Part shown: positions 8,244 to 17,591 of the stretch, piece after piece
Numbering within the stretch: the stretch's first letter is position 1
How the letters are laid out: each line of letters begins with the position of its first letter
NCBI GenBank assembly: GCA_003576905.1
Contig: QEVG01000036.1
Coordinates: 1 to 46,567 of the forward strand
Length of the DNA: 46,567 bases
Direction of reading: 5' to 3'
Origin: Planctomycetota bacterium
GTDB taxonomy: Bacteria; Planctomycetota; Phycisphaerae; UBA1845; UTPLA1
The notes under the pieces: model-generated
Seen by the model: only the letters and a program-made list of their open reading frames with translations
What the model was told of the DNA's origin: nothing
Databases searched by the model: none
Made by a program: the position numbers and the translations under genes

Positions 8244-10019
8244 CTAATTCGCCGTGTTGGGACGCGCCTGTGGCGCGCGGGCTTCGGGGGGCGGCGATGG
8301 CGGAGCGTCCGCGCGTGGCGGGCTTCTTCCGTCGATCAGGGCCGAAAGGCGTTCTTCAAGCAGTGCGTCGATGTTCGACTTGGCTCCAACGATCACCTGC
8401 TGAATAATCCCGTCTGCGGTGATGATGAACATCGTCGGGTAGCTGCGGGCACTGAAGAGCTGTCCGACGCGATTGCCCGAGTCCATTGCGATCTCAATGT
8501 TTGAGCCGACCGACGCGTACTCCTTCATTGCTTCTTCCGCCGTGAACGCCTTGCGCATGGTCTGGCTTACGTTCACGAAGCGCACGCCGAGTGCCTCATA
8601 TTTGGCACGAACCTGCTCGACCTTGGGGAGCTGTTTCTTGCAGAATCCGCAGTTGGGCGCCACGAAGTTGAGCACCGTCACCGGCCAGTAGCCGATTTCT
8701 TCGCGGGAAATGCGGCTGCCCGGCACCAGGGTCGCGAGGCTGAAGTCCGGAACCGCCTTTCCTTCCATCTCCATGGCGGGCGGCCTGCGGGGAGCGGGCT
8801 TTTTTTCCGCGACCTGCTGCGGGGGAGCCGCGCCGGCTGTTTCAATTCGGACCACCGTCACCGGGGAGACCGGATCGTCCGTGGTGATTCGGATGCCCCC
8901 TGAGCGCTCCGAAGGCTGAAAATCCGGCGGTACTTCGACGACGACTCGATAAAGCCATCCGTTAACCAGTTCGGCGTGGCTGACGCGTAGGGGCGGATCT
9001 TCGCTTACCGCCGAAAGCAGTCGAATCGGGCGGGTTCCGCGATTGCTCACATGCACAATGTGTCTCATCGCCGGCTGCGAAGGGGGGAGGGCGCCCTTTT
9101 CCTTTGCTTCGACGATGAGTGTCGTTGGTGTCACTTCCACGGCAGTGCCCATGGTGAATTCGATCGGGACCTCGATTGGCGCTTCGCCTGTCAGGCCGGT
9201 CTCAAGGAGCACCCGTGTCTGGACTGATTTTTCTCCGACGGGCGGTTTGGTGTTGACGGACAGAAGGTACTCCCGGCCCGGCACAATCGGGAGGATCTCA
9301 CAATGAAACGGGCCGGCGGGTGGCATCGAAGCAATTTTCACATTTGCCGAGTTGGTTCCGGAACAATGGATTCGTGCGGTCCGAACTTCGGGCACGTCTC
9401 CGCGAACGCCCTCGAATGAGATGCGCGAGGGTGTCACCTGTACGGACGCGGCGCGAGACCCTCGAACGCCGAGCGTAAGCTCCGGCTCATTCGCGCCGGC
9501 GACGTATACCTGGATCGAGCAGTCGAGAAGCCCCTGAACCGCGCCGCTGCGCACCGTTACAACGATCTCGGCGGAAGCTCCGGCGGCGACTTCATCACGT
9601 GGGGGCGATGCCGTGACCGCGGCACAACTCGATCTTGCCTCGCTGATCCTGAGAGGCGCCGTGCCCGCATTCCTGACTCGGAAAATGTGCCGCAGATCCG
9701 ATGTCGATAGGATTCTCCCGAAGTCAAATGACGATTGTTCGGACACAAGGCGCGGTGTCGGACGTGCGACGTCCGGCCTGCCAGATGGCACGAGCGATTC
9801 GGGGTTGGTCTGCCCGTGGGCGTACCTGGTCCCGGCCCCCGGTTGAGAAACAAGAATTGCGACCACAAGACCACATTGAACGCGGGCCGATTTTCGGAGC
9901 GAGGGGCCGTTTCGCCGCGCCTCGGGGCCTGCGCAGCGACCGGGCGGTCGTGAACCAACGGCTCCTTTGAAAGGACTCTGGCGGGGTGTCACAAAAAGTC
10001 TCGTAGGTCCTGGCCGCAA
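8244..10019 (-). CDS. DUF1573 domains fused to a TlpA-like redoxin
   Basis: An exported protein with an N-terminal DUF1573/ASPM-SPD-2-like beta-sandwich (SFDFGRILSTSD, FRVRNAGTAPLRI), further beta-rich repeats, and a C-terminal thioredoxin-fold domain at about residues 435-570. Numbered from the TTG at 10019, the redox pair is C457 and C460 in CGFC, and the cis-Pro loop is SYPTMFI. Such domains act in disulfide exchange or extracytoplasmic thiol reduction. The C-terminus is a Pro/Ala-rich tail. The start is unclear: the longest frame begins at TTG, the signal-like stretch CGLVVAILVS only begins near residue 49, and the intervening residues look unnatural. A strong AAAGGAG site near 9970 points to a TTG in a different frame. 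The product and frame after about residue 45 are secure; the start is not. Confidence 0.85.
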   Translation of the reverse strand: MRPGPTRLFVTPRQSPFKGAVGSRPPGRCAGPEARRNGPSLRKSARVQCGLVVAILVSQPGAGTRYAHGQTNPESLVPSGRPDVARPTPRLVSEQSSFDFGRILSTSDLRHIFRVRNAGTAPLRISEARSSCAAVTASPPRDEVAAGASAEIVVTVRSGAVQGLLDCSIQVYVAGANEPELTLGVRGSRAASVQVTPSRISFEGVRGDVPEVRTARIHCSGTNSANVKIASMPPAGPFHCEILPIVPGREYLLSVNTKPPVGEKSVQTRVLLETGLTGEAPIEVPIEFTMGTAVEVTPTTLIVEAKEKGALPPSQPAMRHIVHVSNRGTRPIRLLSAVSEDPPLRVSHAELVNGWLYRVVVEVPPDFQPSERSGGIRITTDDPVSPVTVVRIETAGAAPPQQVAEKKPAPRRPPAMEMEGKAVPDFSLATLVPGSRISREEIGYWPVTVLNFVAPNCGFCKKQLPKVEQVRAKYEALGVRFVNVSQTMRKAFTAEEAMKEYASVGSNIEIAMDSGNRVGQLFSARSYPTMFIITADGIIQQVIVGAKSNIDALLEERLSALIDGRSPPRADAPPSPPPEARAPQARPNTAN

Positions 10020-10514
10020 TACTGGGTGATCGTGACAGCCACCAAGCCGTTGGCGCCGACATGTGGCTGATTGGTCTATGCTGATGATTCTAATGGGTAC
10101 GAGCCGGCAAGTTAGATCGAATCAGCTTCACAAATCTCTAACAGAATATTGACATTTGGAGACCCATGCCCGATAATGAAAAACGCTCACGATACCCGCA
10201 TGGTCCCCGGGAGATCGTCGATATTCTTGATCTTCCGCCGAGCTGCACTAATCACAAATTAATGCAGGATCGTGGCTTAACGACGATGCCAGCTGCATTG
10301 CCGGGCGCCGTGCGGGGTGGAAGTACCCGCCTAATGGCCTGCAAGGCCGCCTTCGCATCACACCCATAACGTTCTGTAAATAATAGATTTGCGCACAAAA
10401 GCCGGTGAGCGGCGGCACGGAGATTCTGTATTGTACCTTTTCTGTCGTAAGGCTGGGGTGGCTAGGAAACCCCGCCGGAATGTGTCGACTCGGCAGAAGG
10501 GTCAAGGTTGAGGG
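10020..10514. other. Intergenic region with candidate promoter and long leader
   Basis: A 495-base divergent region between the DUF1573-redoxin gene (minus) and the Ig-repeat gene (plus). It has no convincing gene; a 67-codon frame at 10166-10369 has no recognisable features. It carries a good sigma-70-type promoter at 10149-10177, followed by about 330 bases of leader. Just before the gene is a small hairpin of GGGGT and ACCCC near 10455-10472. Confidence 0.55.
10149..10177 (+). promoter_or_regulatory. Candidate sigma-70-type promoter
   Basis: TTGACA at 10149-10154, a 17-base spacer and GATAAT at 10172-10177 match the housekeeping consensus at 11 of 12 positions. It faces the Ig-repeat gene starting at 10515 and would give a leader of about 330 bases. 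The pattern is seen directly; use by this organism's main sigma factor is inferred. Confidence 0.5.
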
Positions 10515-13500
10515 ATGAAGAAGCAATACTCTGCATCACTCGCCGTCACCACGGTCGTCGCGGCTTTCGCGCTTGCGGTCGGCCTCTCCTCCCGCGCTTC
10601 GGCGGAAGTCCCCTGGCCGGCAGAAGACCTGAGCAGCGCCGTGAATCTGACCTCAGTCGAAGGACCAGGCACGAACGACTTTTACGTGAATCTAAGCGGG
10701 GTTTTCTGGAATCCGGATACCCGGCGCTTATGGTTGTGCCGCAACGGCGGTACGGGCGGCTCGAAGTTCTGGGTCCTTCGCGAGGACGGCGTGGGCGGCT
10801 TTGAAGTCGACACGCGCAGCGGGCTTCGGGGCGAATGGACCAACTTCGGCGACCTCGAGGCGATCACCCAGGCCGACTACACTGAAGATGTCGTCTACCT
10901 GATGATCGAGGGCGAGGAGCGCATCAAGGAATACGACGTCTCGACGTATGGGACCGCCGTCCTGCGAAATAACTGGAACACGGCACCGCACCTGCCGCTC
11001 AGCGGCGGCTCGGGCGCTGAAGGCATCGTGTTCGTCCCGGACTCATTCCTCGCTGCTCAGAACTTCGTTGACGGCGCCGGCAATCCCTACGTCAGCCAAA
11101 ACGGCATGGGCGGGCTGATGTTTGTCGCGCACCAGAACGGCGGGCGACTCTACGCGTTTGATCTAAACCGCACCAACGGCACGTTCACGTTCGTCGGCGC
11201 GTACAAGACGAATTACGGCGAGAGCTGCGAACTGACTTTCGACCGCAGCGACGGCCGCATGTACATTCTGCACGGCGCTGACTGGAACCGGATCGAGGTT
11301 ACGACGCTCGGTTCCTCTCTCGTATCGGGCGAGCGACGGTTGAACGAGATTCTTACGTATGGCCGCCCGACCGGTAGTCCGACAAGCTGGAATCTCGAAG
11401 GATTCGCCGTGTTCTCCAACTCGGACTGTTCCGGTGGAACGCGCAGCGCTTTCATCACGATCGATGACGGCGGAGCCAACTCTCTGTATTGGTTCCGTTC
11501 GTTCCCCTGTACGTGCGACAGCACCGACGATGACGGCGACGGCGTTGATAACTGCGACGACCTGTGTGCATCGACTCCGGCGGGTCAGCCGGTCGACGCC
11601 TACGGCTGCGCATGCGGCCAGGGCGACCGAACCGGTCCGGACATCTCCAACCATCCGACGGACGGCACCGTCTGTTCGGGCGGCACGCGGCAGTTTTGCG
11701 TGGCGGCGTCGGGTGACGGCACGCTCACCTACCAGTGGCAGCGAAACGGCTCCAATATCAGCGGAGCTACCACGACTTGCTACACCGCGTCGCTGGCGGG
11801 CACGTATCGATGCATCGTGACAGATACATGCGGCTCGGCGACCTCGAATTCGGCGACCCTTACGATCGCGACATCTCCCTCGATCTCCAGCCATCCATCG
11901 CCCGCGACGATCTGTCAGGGCGGTTCGCAGAATCTGTGTGTCACTGCGAGCGGCACGTCCCCGATCAGTTATCAGTGGCAGCGTGACGGCGTCAATATTT
12001 CCGGCGCGACGTCGTCGTGCTATTCGGCGACAGTGGCGGGGGCGTATCGATGCCTTGTGACCAACCCCTGTTCGTCGGTATTAAGCAACAGCGCAACGCT
12101 CACGGTTCACGCCGCGCCCGCCATTGCCGTTGAACCGGCCGGCGGCGCCATCTGTTCGGGCAACGCGCATCCGCTTTGCGTCACCGCCACGGGCGGGGGC
12201 ACGCTGAGTTACCAATGGCAGCGGAATGGCGCGAATATCTCCGGTGCGACCGCATCGTGTCACGATGCCACGATCGCCGGCGATTACCGCTGCATCGTCA
12301 CGAGTGCCTGTGGTTCCGCGACGAGCGCCGTTGTAACCGTTTCGGTGTCGAGCGCCCCGTCCGTTACGTCGCATCCGACGCCTGCCACCGTTTGCAGCGG
12401 GTCAACCAGCCAGTTCTGCGTCAGCGCCTCGGGGACGGGGCCACTGAGTTATCAATGGCAGCGCAACGGCGTCAACGTGTCCGGTGCGACCTCCTCGTGT
12501 TACACGGCCTCGCTGGCCGGCTCGTATCGCTGTGTCGTATCCAATTCATGCGGCTCCGTTGTGTCGAACGCCGCCACGCTGACCGTGAACAGCCCGCCTT
12601 CCATCACCGGCAATCCGCTCTCGACGACGGTATGCAGCGGGAACACGGCTTCATTGTGCGTGACCGCCACCGGAAGCGCGCCGCTCTCCTATCAGTGGCA
12701 GCGCGGCGGCGTGAACATCTCGGGAGCGACCAGCGCCTGTTATTCGGCCTCCCTTGCGGGTACGTACCGCTGCGTCGTATCCAACTCGTGCGGCGCGGTC
12801 ACCAGCCTTTCGGCGACCCTTACCGTTCAGTCGTCGATGCTCTGGTATGCGGACGGTGACAACGACACCTTCGGCAACCCGGCGGTCTTTACAAGCGGCT
12901 GTACGCCACCCGCGGGCTATGTATCGAATAACCTGGACTGCAATGACGCCAATCCCAATGTGAATCCCGGCGCCAGCGACGTGTGCGGCGAGGACCGCAA
13001 TTGCGATGGCTCCTTTGTGGCGCCGACGGTCTGGTACCGCGATCTTGACGGCGACGGCTATGGAAACCCGGCGGTGACGACCCAAGCTTGTGAGAGTTCG
13101 CCCGGTTGGGTCGCCAACGCACTCGACTGCGACGACGGCTCCGACAGCAGGCACCCGGGCGCCACGGAAGTCTGTAACGGCCTCGATGACGACTGCGACG
13201 GGACCGCCGACAACGATGATGACTCAGACGGCGACGGCGTCTCGGACTGTCTGGATGCGTGTCCGGCGACGGCGGCCGGCGAGCCGGTCGATGCAAGCGG
13301 CTGTTCGTGCAGCCAGACCAATCCGACCACCGACACCGATGCAGACGGCGTGCCCGACTGCTCGGACACATGTCCGCAAACCAGACCCGGCGACAGCGTG
13401 AATTCTCAGGGCTGTTCGTGTCTGCAACTTTCCAACGGCGCGGACACCGATCACGACGGCGTGCCGGACTGCCTCGACGCCTGTCCCGATACTCCGAGTC

Positions 13501-13838
13501 ATGTTACGGCCAACGCCGTCGGGTGCAGTTGTCTCCAGCTCAACGGCAATGGCGCAGATGACGATCGAGACGGCGTGACCAACTGCAACGACCTCTGTCC
13601 GTTTACGCCGCCGGGAACCGCCGTGACCGCCAGCGGCTGCTCATCGGTGGCATCGAACGCCGGCACCGGAAACACGGAGGTCGGAAACGAAGTCCTGAGC
13701 ACCACGGACCCGGATGCGGGCGTTGTCGGCATCACGGGTGGCGCGATGTGTGGTGCCGGTATGGCGGCACACGGCATGCTCCTGGCCCTCGCGTTCCTGG
13801 GCTGGGAGCCGCTTTCACGCCGCCGCCACCGCCGCTGA
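10515..13838 (+). CDS. Secreted protein: phytase/SdiA-regulated-like propeller, five Ig repeats, metal-binding and TSP3 repeats, C-terminal anchor
   Basis: The start ATG has AAGG about 7 bases upstream. Residues 1-30 are a signal peptide ending ASA. Residues 31-335 resemble a propeller of the SdiA-regulated or phytase-like group (DLEAITQADY, GAEGIVFVPD, NLEGFAVF). A TSP3-like Asp-rich repeat (DDDGDGVDNCDDLC) follows. Five Ig-like repeats of 80 residues cover 375-774, each with YQWQR and LAGTYRC. Two putative metal-binding motifs follow (DNDTFGNPAV, LDGDGYGNPAV, ending in CDGS and CDGT). Then come four more TSP3-like calcium-binding repeats (DTDADGVPDCSDTCP type). The C-terminus is a short CGAG motif, a hydrophobic segment and SRRRHRR, the form of a C-terminal sorting tail. 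Probably a calcium-stabilised surface-anchored protein; its ligand is unknown. Confidence 0.9.
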   Translation: MKKQYSASLAVTTVVAAFALAVGLSSRASAEVPWPAEDLSSAVNLTSVEGPGTNDFYVNLSGVFWNPDTRRLWLCRNGGTGGSKFWVLREDGVGGFEVDTRSGLRGEWTNFGDLEAITQADYTEDVVYLMIEGEERIKEYDVSTYGTAVLRNNWNTAPHLPLSGGSGAEGIVFVPDSFLAAQNFVDGAGNPYVSQNGMGGLMFVAHQNGGRLYAFDLNRTNGTFTFVGAYKTNYGESCELTFDRSDGRMYILHGADWNRIEVTTLGSSLVSGERRLNEILTYGRPTGSPTSWNLEGFAVFSNSDCSGGTRSAFITIDDGGANSLYWFRSFPCTCDSTDDDGDGVDNCDDLCASTPAGQPVDAYGCACGQGDRTGPDISNHPTDGTVCSGGTRQFCVAASGDGTLTYQWQRNGSNISGATTTCYTASLAGTYRCIVTDTCGSATSNSATLTIATSPSISSHPSPATICQGGSQNLCVTASGTSPISYQWQRDGVNISGATSSCYSATVAGAYRCLVTNPCSSVLSNSATLTVHAAPAIAVEPAGGAICSGNAHPLCVTATGGGTLSYQWQRNGANISGATASCHDATIAGDYRCIVTSACGSATSAVVTVSVSSAPSVTSHPTPATVCSGSTSQFCVSASGTGPLSYQWQRNGVNVSGATSSCYTASLAGSYRCVVSNSCGSVVSNAATLTVNSPPSITGNPLSTTVCSGNTASLCVTATGSAPLSYQWQRGGVNISGATSACYSASLAGTYRCVVSNSCGAVTSLSATLTVQSSMLWYADGDNDTFGNPAVFTSGCTPPAGYVSNNLDCNDANPNVNPGASDVCGEDRNCDGSFVAPTVWYRDLDGDGYGNPAVTTQACESSPGWVANALDCDDGSDSRHPGATEVCNGLDDDCDGTADNDDDSDGDGVSDCLDACPATAAGEPVDASGCSCSQTNPTTDTDADGVPDCSDTCPQTRPGDSVNSQGCSCLQLSNGADTDHDGVPDCLDACPDTPSHVTANAVGCSCLQLNGNGADDDRDGVTNCNDLCPFTPPGTAVTASGCSSVASNAGTGNTEVGNEVLSTTDPDAGVVGITGGAMCGAGMAAHGMLLALAFLGWEPLSRRRHRR
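11637..12836 (+). repeat. Five tandem 240-bp coding repeats (Ig-like)
   Basis: Repeat units begin at 11637, 11877, 12117, 12357 and 12597, each at a proline codon, so all five are exactly 240 bp or 80 codons. Each contains five cysteines, YQWQR, SGAT and a YRC motif. They are diverged in DNA sequence but identical in length. Confidence 0.9.
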
Positions 13839-14124
13839 AGGAGCGCTCGCGGCGATCCGCTGTAGGGCGCAACGGCACCGATCCGGGCATTCCCGTCGCG
13901 CGGCGAGAGCGCTTGGGCTGCACAGGAAGCCTGTCCACCAGGTGCGATCACCCATTTCCAGTTCGCGACCCCGGTCCTGATTCTGATTCCCCGATCCCTG
14001 ATGTGATTGCCGTGCCGTTGGCGCATAATGGCGGGAGGCATGCTGCGCCTGATGATTCCTGTCGGCGTCGCCATGGCGCCGCATTGAGCCGGCGATCGTG
14101 CAAGACCCCTTACGGTGACCCCAC

Positions 14125-17100
14125 ATGTCCGACCAGCCGAACGATCTGGAACCGATCTTCAATGAGGCCCGGCGGATTACCGATCCCATGGCGCGAAATG
14201 CGTATCTGGATCGCGTCTGCGCGCCGGGTTCCGCGCTGCGCACCCGGCTCGACAGGCTTCTTCAGGCAGAGGCCGAATTCGCGGGATTCCTGAAGACCCC
14301 GATTCCCGAGGGAGAATTCGAAAAAAGGGCGGAAGTTCCATTTGACTTCGATCTGACCCAGGACTCCGCCTCCGCCGATGATCCCACCCGCATTAAGAAC
14401 GGCGACGCCCGCCGGGCGGAGGCACATCGATCATTGCCAACGGACGCGAACGGCGCCGCCATCGGCGGCACGATCGGGCATTACAAGCTCCTTCAGGTTA
14501 TTGGCGAGGGTGGTTTCGGAACGGTCTACGTTGCCGAGCAGGCAAGGCCGGTCCGACGGCGCGTCGCGCTCAAAGTCATCAAGCTGGGCATGGACACGCG
14601 CCAGGTGATTGCCCGGTTCGAGCAGGAGCGCCAGGCCCTGGCGATCATGGACCACCCCAACATTGCCAAGGTGCTCGACGCCGGGGCGACGGAAGCGGGA
14701 CGCCCTTACTTTGTGATGGAACTTGTCAAAGGCGTGCCGATTACGCAGTACTGCGATGAGCATCACCTCACGCCCACACAACGGCTGGAGCTGTTTGTGT
14801 CCGTCTGCAACGCGGTTCAGCATGCGCACCAGAAGGGCATCATCCATCGCGACATCAAGCCCTCCAACGTTCTCGTATCCCGCCACGATGACAAGCCGGT
14901 GGTCAAGGTCATTGACTTCGGCATCGCCAAAGCCACGGCCTCCCGCCTGACGGAAAAGACAGTCTTTACCGAGTTTCATAACGTGATCGGGACGCCGGCA
15001 TACATGAGTCCTGAACAGGCCGGCCTATCGGATCTCGACATCGACACGCGAAGCGATGTGTACAGCCTTGGCGTGCTGCTGTACGAACTCCTGACCGGCA
15101 CGACGCCGTTTGACATGCGGACCCTTCTGAGCGCGGGATACGCGGAGATTCAGCGGGTCATCCGCGAGGAAGAGCCGCCGCGGCCGAGCACGCGCCTGTC
15201 GTCGTTGAAGGACGAACTCCCGTCGGTCGCGGCATGCCGTCGGACCGAACCCGCCAAGCTTGCGCGGCTGGTCCGCGGCGATCTCGACTGGATCGTGATG
15301 AAATGCCTCGAAAAGGACCGGACGCGGCGTTACGACACGGCGACCGGGCTCGCGGCGGACATCCAGCGTTATCTAGCCGGAGAGGCCGTCGTCGCCGCGC
15401 CGCCGAGCCGGGCCTATCGCGTCCGTAAGTTCGTGCGTCGCCACCGCGGCACGGTTGTCGCCACGTGTCTTGTTGCGCTCGCCCTGGTCGCCGGAGCGTC
15501 CGCGGCGACCGCCGGCCTGATTTCCGCGCGGCGATCGCGTGACGCCGAAGCAAGACAAAGAGAGCTCGCTGAGATGAGCCAGCAGAAAGCCGCGGCCGTC
15601 AACCAGTTTCTCCTGAACATGCTCAAATCGGCCAATTTGCGGGAGCTGGGTCGGGACGCGCGCGTAGCGACCGTCCTTGACAAGTCCGCCGCCGAGGTCG
15701 GCACGGCGTTCGCTGATCGACCTGAAGTGGAGGCCGCCGTGCGGCAGATGCTGGGGGCGACGTATATCTCGCTGGGCATGCTCGATGAGGCCGAGCCCCA
15801 GGTTTCAACCGGGCTGGAGATGAACCGGCGCCTGTATGGGGAAGTTTCGCGTGAAGTCGTTGAGAGCTTGAAGGATCTTGCATTCTACAACACGTCGCGC
15901 GGTCAGACGCGCGCCGCCATTGCAATTTATCAAAAGGCCATTGATCTCTCGAATCAGGTGTTCGGACCGGAGCACAGCACGACACTTGGGCTCCGGGGGG
16001 ACTATGCAAACGCCCTCTCCCGGGACGATCGCGGCGACGAAGCGGAGAAGATTCTCCGCGAGACGCTCGCGACACGAATACGCGCGTATGGCCGTGACAC
16101 GCGTGACACGCAGATCATGACCAACAGCCTCGGCGTCCTCATGCACAACTTCAAGAGGCTGGACGAGGCGGAAGCCTTTTATCGTGAAGCCGTCGACATC
16201 GGAGAGCGCGCGCTGGGAGCGGAAGACCCCGATACGCTCACGGCGCGGGTGAATCTCGGAAGCCTTCTGGTATCACGCCGGAAGTTCGACGAGGCAGAAT
16301 CGCTGATGCTCAATGTATACGCGTCCATTCAGAAGGTCTTCGGCCCGGCGCATGCAAAGACGGCCGGCGCCGCCCGCGCGCTTGCAAACCTTTACGAGTC
16401 GGAGGGGCGACTCAAGGACGCCGTACCCTATTACGAAGCTTGTCTGGAAGCCATGCGGCGACTCCAGGGAGAAAAGACGGCGGAAATTGCCGAAATCAAG
16501 GTGCTCCTCGCCTCCTTGTTTCGCAGGTTGTCTGAATTCGACCGGGCCGAAAAGGTGCAGCAGGAAGCGATCGATGTCCTGACCGCGCTGTTCGGGACGG
16601 AGCATGAGCGGGTACTTCACGCCCGAATCGAGTTAGCTAATTCCCTGGCCGCGGCCGGGAAGTCCGCCGATTCGGAATCAATCCTCAAAGAACTCCTGGA
16701 GGTCTGTCCGCGCGTCCTGGGCGCGGACCACCGCGAGACGGCGATTGCCACAAACAGTTATGGCGTATTGCTCATGCGCGAGGGTCGATGGGCGGATGCC
16801 GAGCCCTATGTGCGACGCGCCCTCGAAATCGGCCGTCGCCTTTATGGTGAGGATGACACCGACACGATCGTCAGTCAGTACAACCTTGTCGTCGTCTTGC
16901 GCGAGACCGGTGATCTGGAGCAGGCTGAGCAGCTTGGACGCGACACGATTGACCGCTTTACGCGCGTGCTTGGACCGAAACACCCGAACACGGCGACCGT
17001 GCGAGGCGGTTATGGCGATATCCTCATCAAGCTCGGGCGCAAGGCGGATGCACGGCGAGAACTTGAGGACGCACTGGCCATCCAGAAGGCGGCACTGGGG

Positions 17101-17502
17101 GACAAGAGTCCTGGGATCGCGGGCGTATCCCTGACGTTGGCGCGGTTGCTCATCGAAATGGATGAACAGGCTGCGGCCGAGCCTGTTCTGCGCGAGGTGA
17201 TCGAGATACAGTCGAAGGCGCGGGGGGAAGATTCGATCTATGTGGCGGGGCCCCGCTTGGAACTCGGGCGCTGCCTTACCGTGCAGAATCGCTTCGACGA
17301 AGCCGAAGCGCATCTGACTGCCGCACATGGCATCATTGTCAAATCGCGGCCGGCCGGACACGAACAAAGGGCAAAGGCGAGGCGCGCACTGGCGGACCTG
17401 TACCGCAAGTGGAATCAAACCGCGCCCGATCCCGAACGAGCACGCAAGGCCGCCGAGTGGGCCGCCGACGCAGAGGCCCCCGCAACCGCGCCAGCGGATT
17501 GA
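14125..17502 (+). CDS. Membrane Ser/Thr protein kinase with TPR tail
   Basis: A Hanks-type kinase. The N-terminal 115 residues have [14 protein letters not shown], typical of planctomycete kinases. The kinase domain runs from about 116 to 435: glycine loop [12 protein letters not shown] lysine K150 in VALKV, catalytic D243 in HRDIKPSN, D264 in DFG, and [10 protein letters not shown] transmembrane segment at about 445-470 separates it from a C-terminal region of roughly 600 residues made of about ten TPR-like repeats ([22 protein letters not shown] and similar). TPR arrays bind partner proteins, so the outer part probably senses or recruits a partner while the kinase stays cytoplasmic. Many planctomycete kinases of this form sit next to an ECF sigma gene; this one does not. 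The ribosome site is weak (GGTGA). Confidence 0.95.
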   Translation: MSDQPNDLEPIFNEARRITDPMARNAYLDRVCAPGSALRTRLDRLLQAEAEFAGFLKTPIPEGEFEKRAEVPFDFDLTQDSASADDPTRIKNGDARRAEAHRSLPTDANGAAIGGTIGHYKLLQVIGEGGFGTVYVAEQARPVRRRVALKVIKLGMDTRQVIARFEQERQALAIMDHPNIAKVLDAGATEAGRPYFVMELVKGVPITQYCDEHHLTPTQRLELFVSVCNAVQHAHQKGIIHRDIKPSNVLVSRHDDKPVVKVIDFGIAKATASRLTEKTVFTEFHNVIGTPAYMSPEQAGLSDLDIDTRSDVYSLGVLLYELLTGTTPFDMRTLLSAGYAEIQRVIREEEPPRPSTRLSSLKDELPSVAACRRTEPAKLARLVRGDLDWIVMKCLEKDRTRRYDTATGLAADIQRYLAGEAVVAAPPSRAYRVRKFVRRHRGTVVATCLVALALVAGASAATAGLISARRSRDAEARQRELAEMSQQKAAAVNQFLLNMLKSANLRELGRDARVATVLDKSAAEVGTAFADRPEVEAAVRQMLGATYISLGMLDEAEPQVSTGLEMNRRLYGEVSREVVESLKDLAFYNTSRGQTRAAIAIYQKAIDLSNQVFGPEHSTTLGLRGDYANALSRDDRGDEAEKILRETLATRIRAYGRDTRDTQIMTNSLGVLMHNFKRLDEAEAFYREAVDIGERALGAEDPDTLTARVNLGSLLVSRRKFDEAESLMLNVYASIQKVFGPAHAKTAGAARALANLYESEGRLKDAVPYYEACLEAMRRLQGEKTAEIAEIKVLLASLFRRLSEFDRAEKVQQEAIDVLTALFGTEHERVLHARIELANSLAAAGKSADSESILKELLEVCPRVLGADHRETAIATNSYGVLLMREGRWADAEPYVRRALEIGRRLYGEDDTDTIVSQYNLVVVLRETGDLEQAEQLGRDTIDRFTRVLGPKHPNTATVRGGYGDILIKLGRKADARRELEDALAIQKAALGDKSPGIAGVSLTLARLLIEMDEQAAAEPVLREVIEIQSKARGEDSIYVAGPRLELGRCLTVQNRFDEAEAHLTAAHGIIVKSRPAGHEQRAKARRALADLYRKWNQTAPDPERARKAAEWAADAEAPATAPAD

Positions 17503-17591
17503 CGATTGCCCAGTTGTGCTCGGCTTCGTCGGCGGGCGGATGCCCGGGACCGCCGAGAATCCATACTGATTCACGACGACGGAGACTTCCC

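Noticed and set aside
11637-12836. Tandem 240-bp units as a possible CRISPR or satellite
   Set aside because: The units are coding, in frame, and diverged between copies, with no spacers; they are Ig-like protein repeats.
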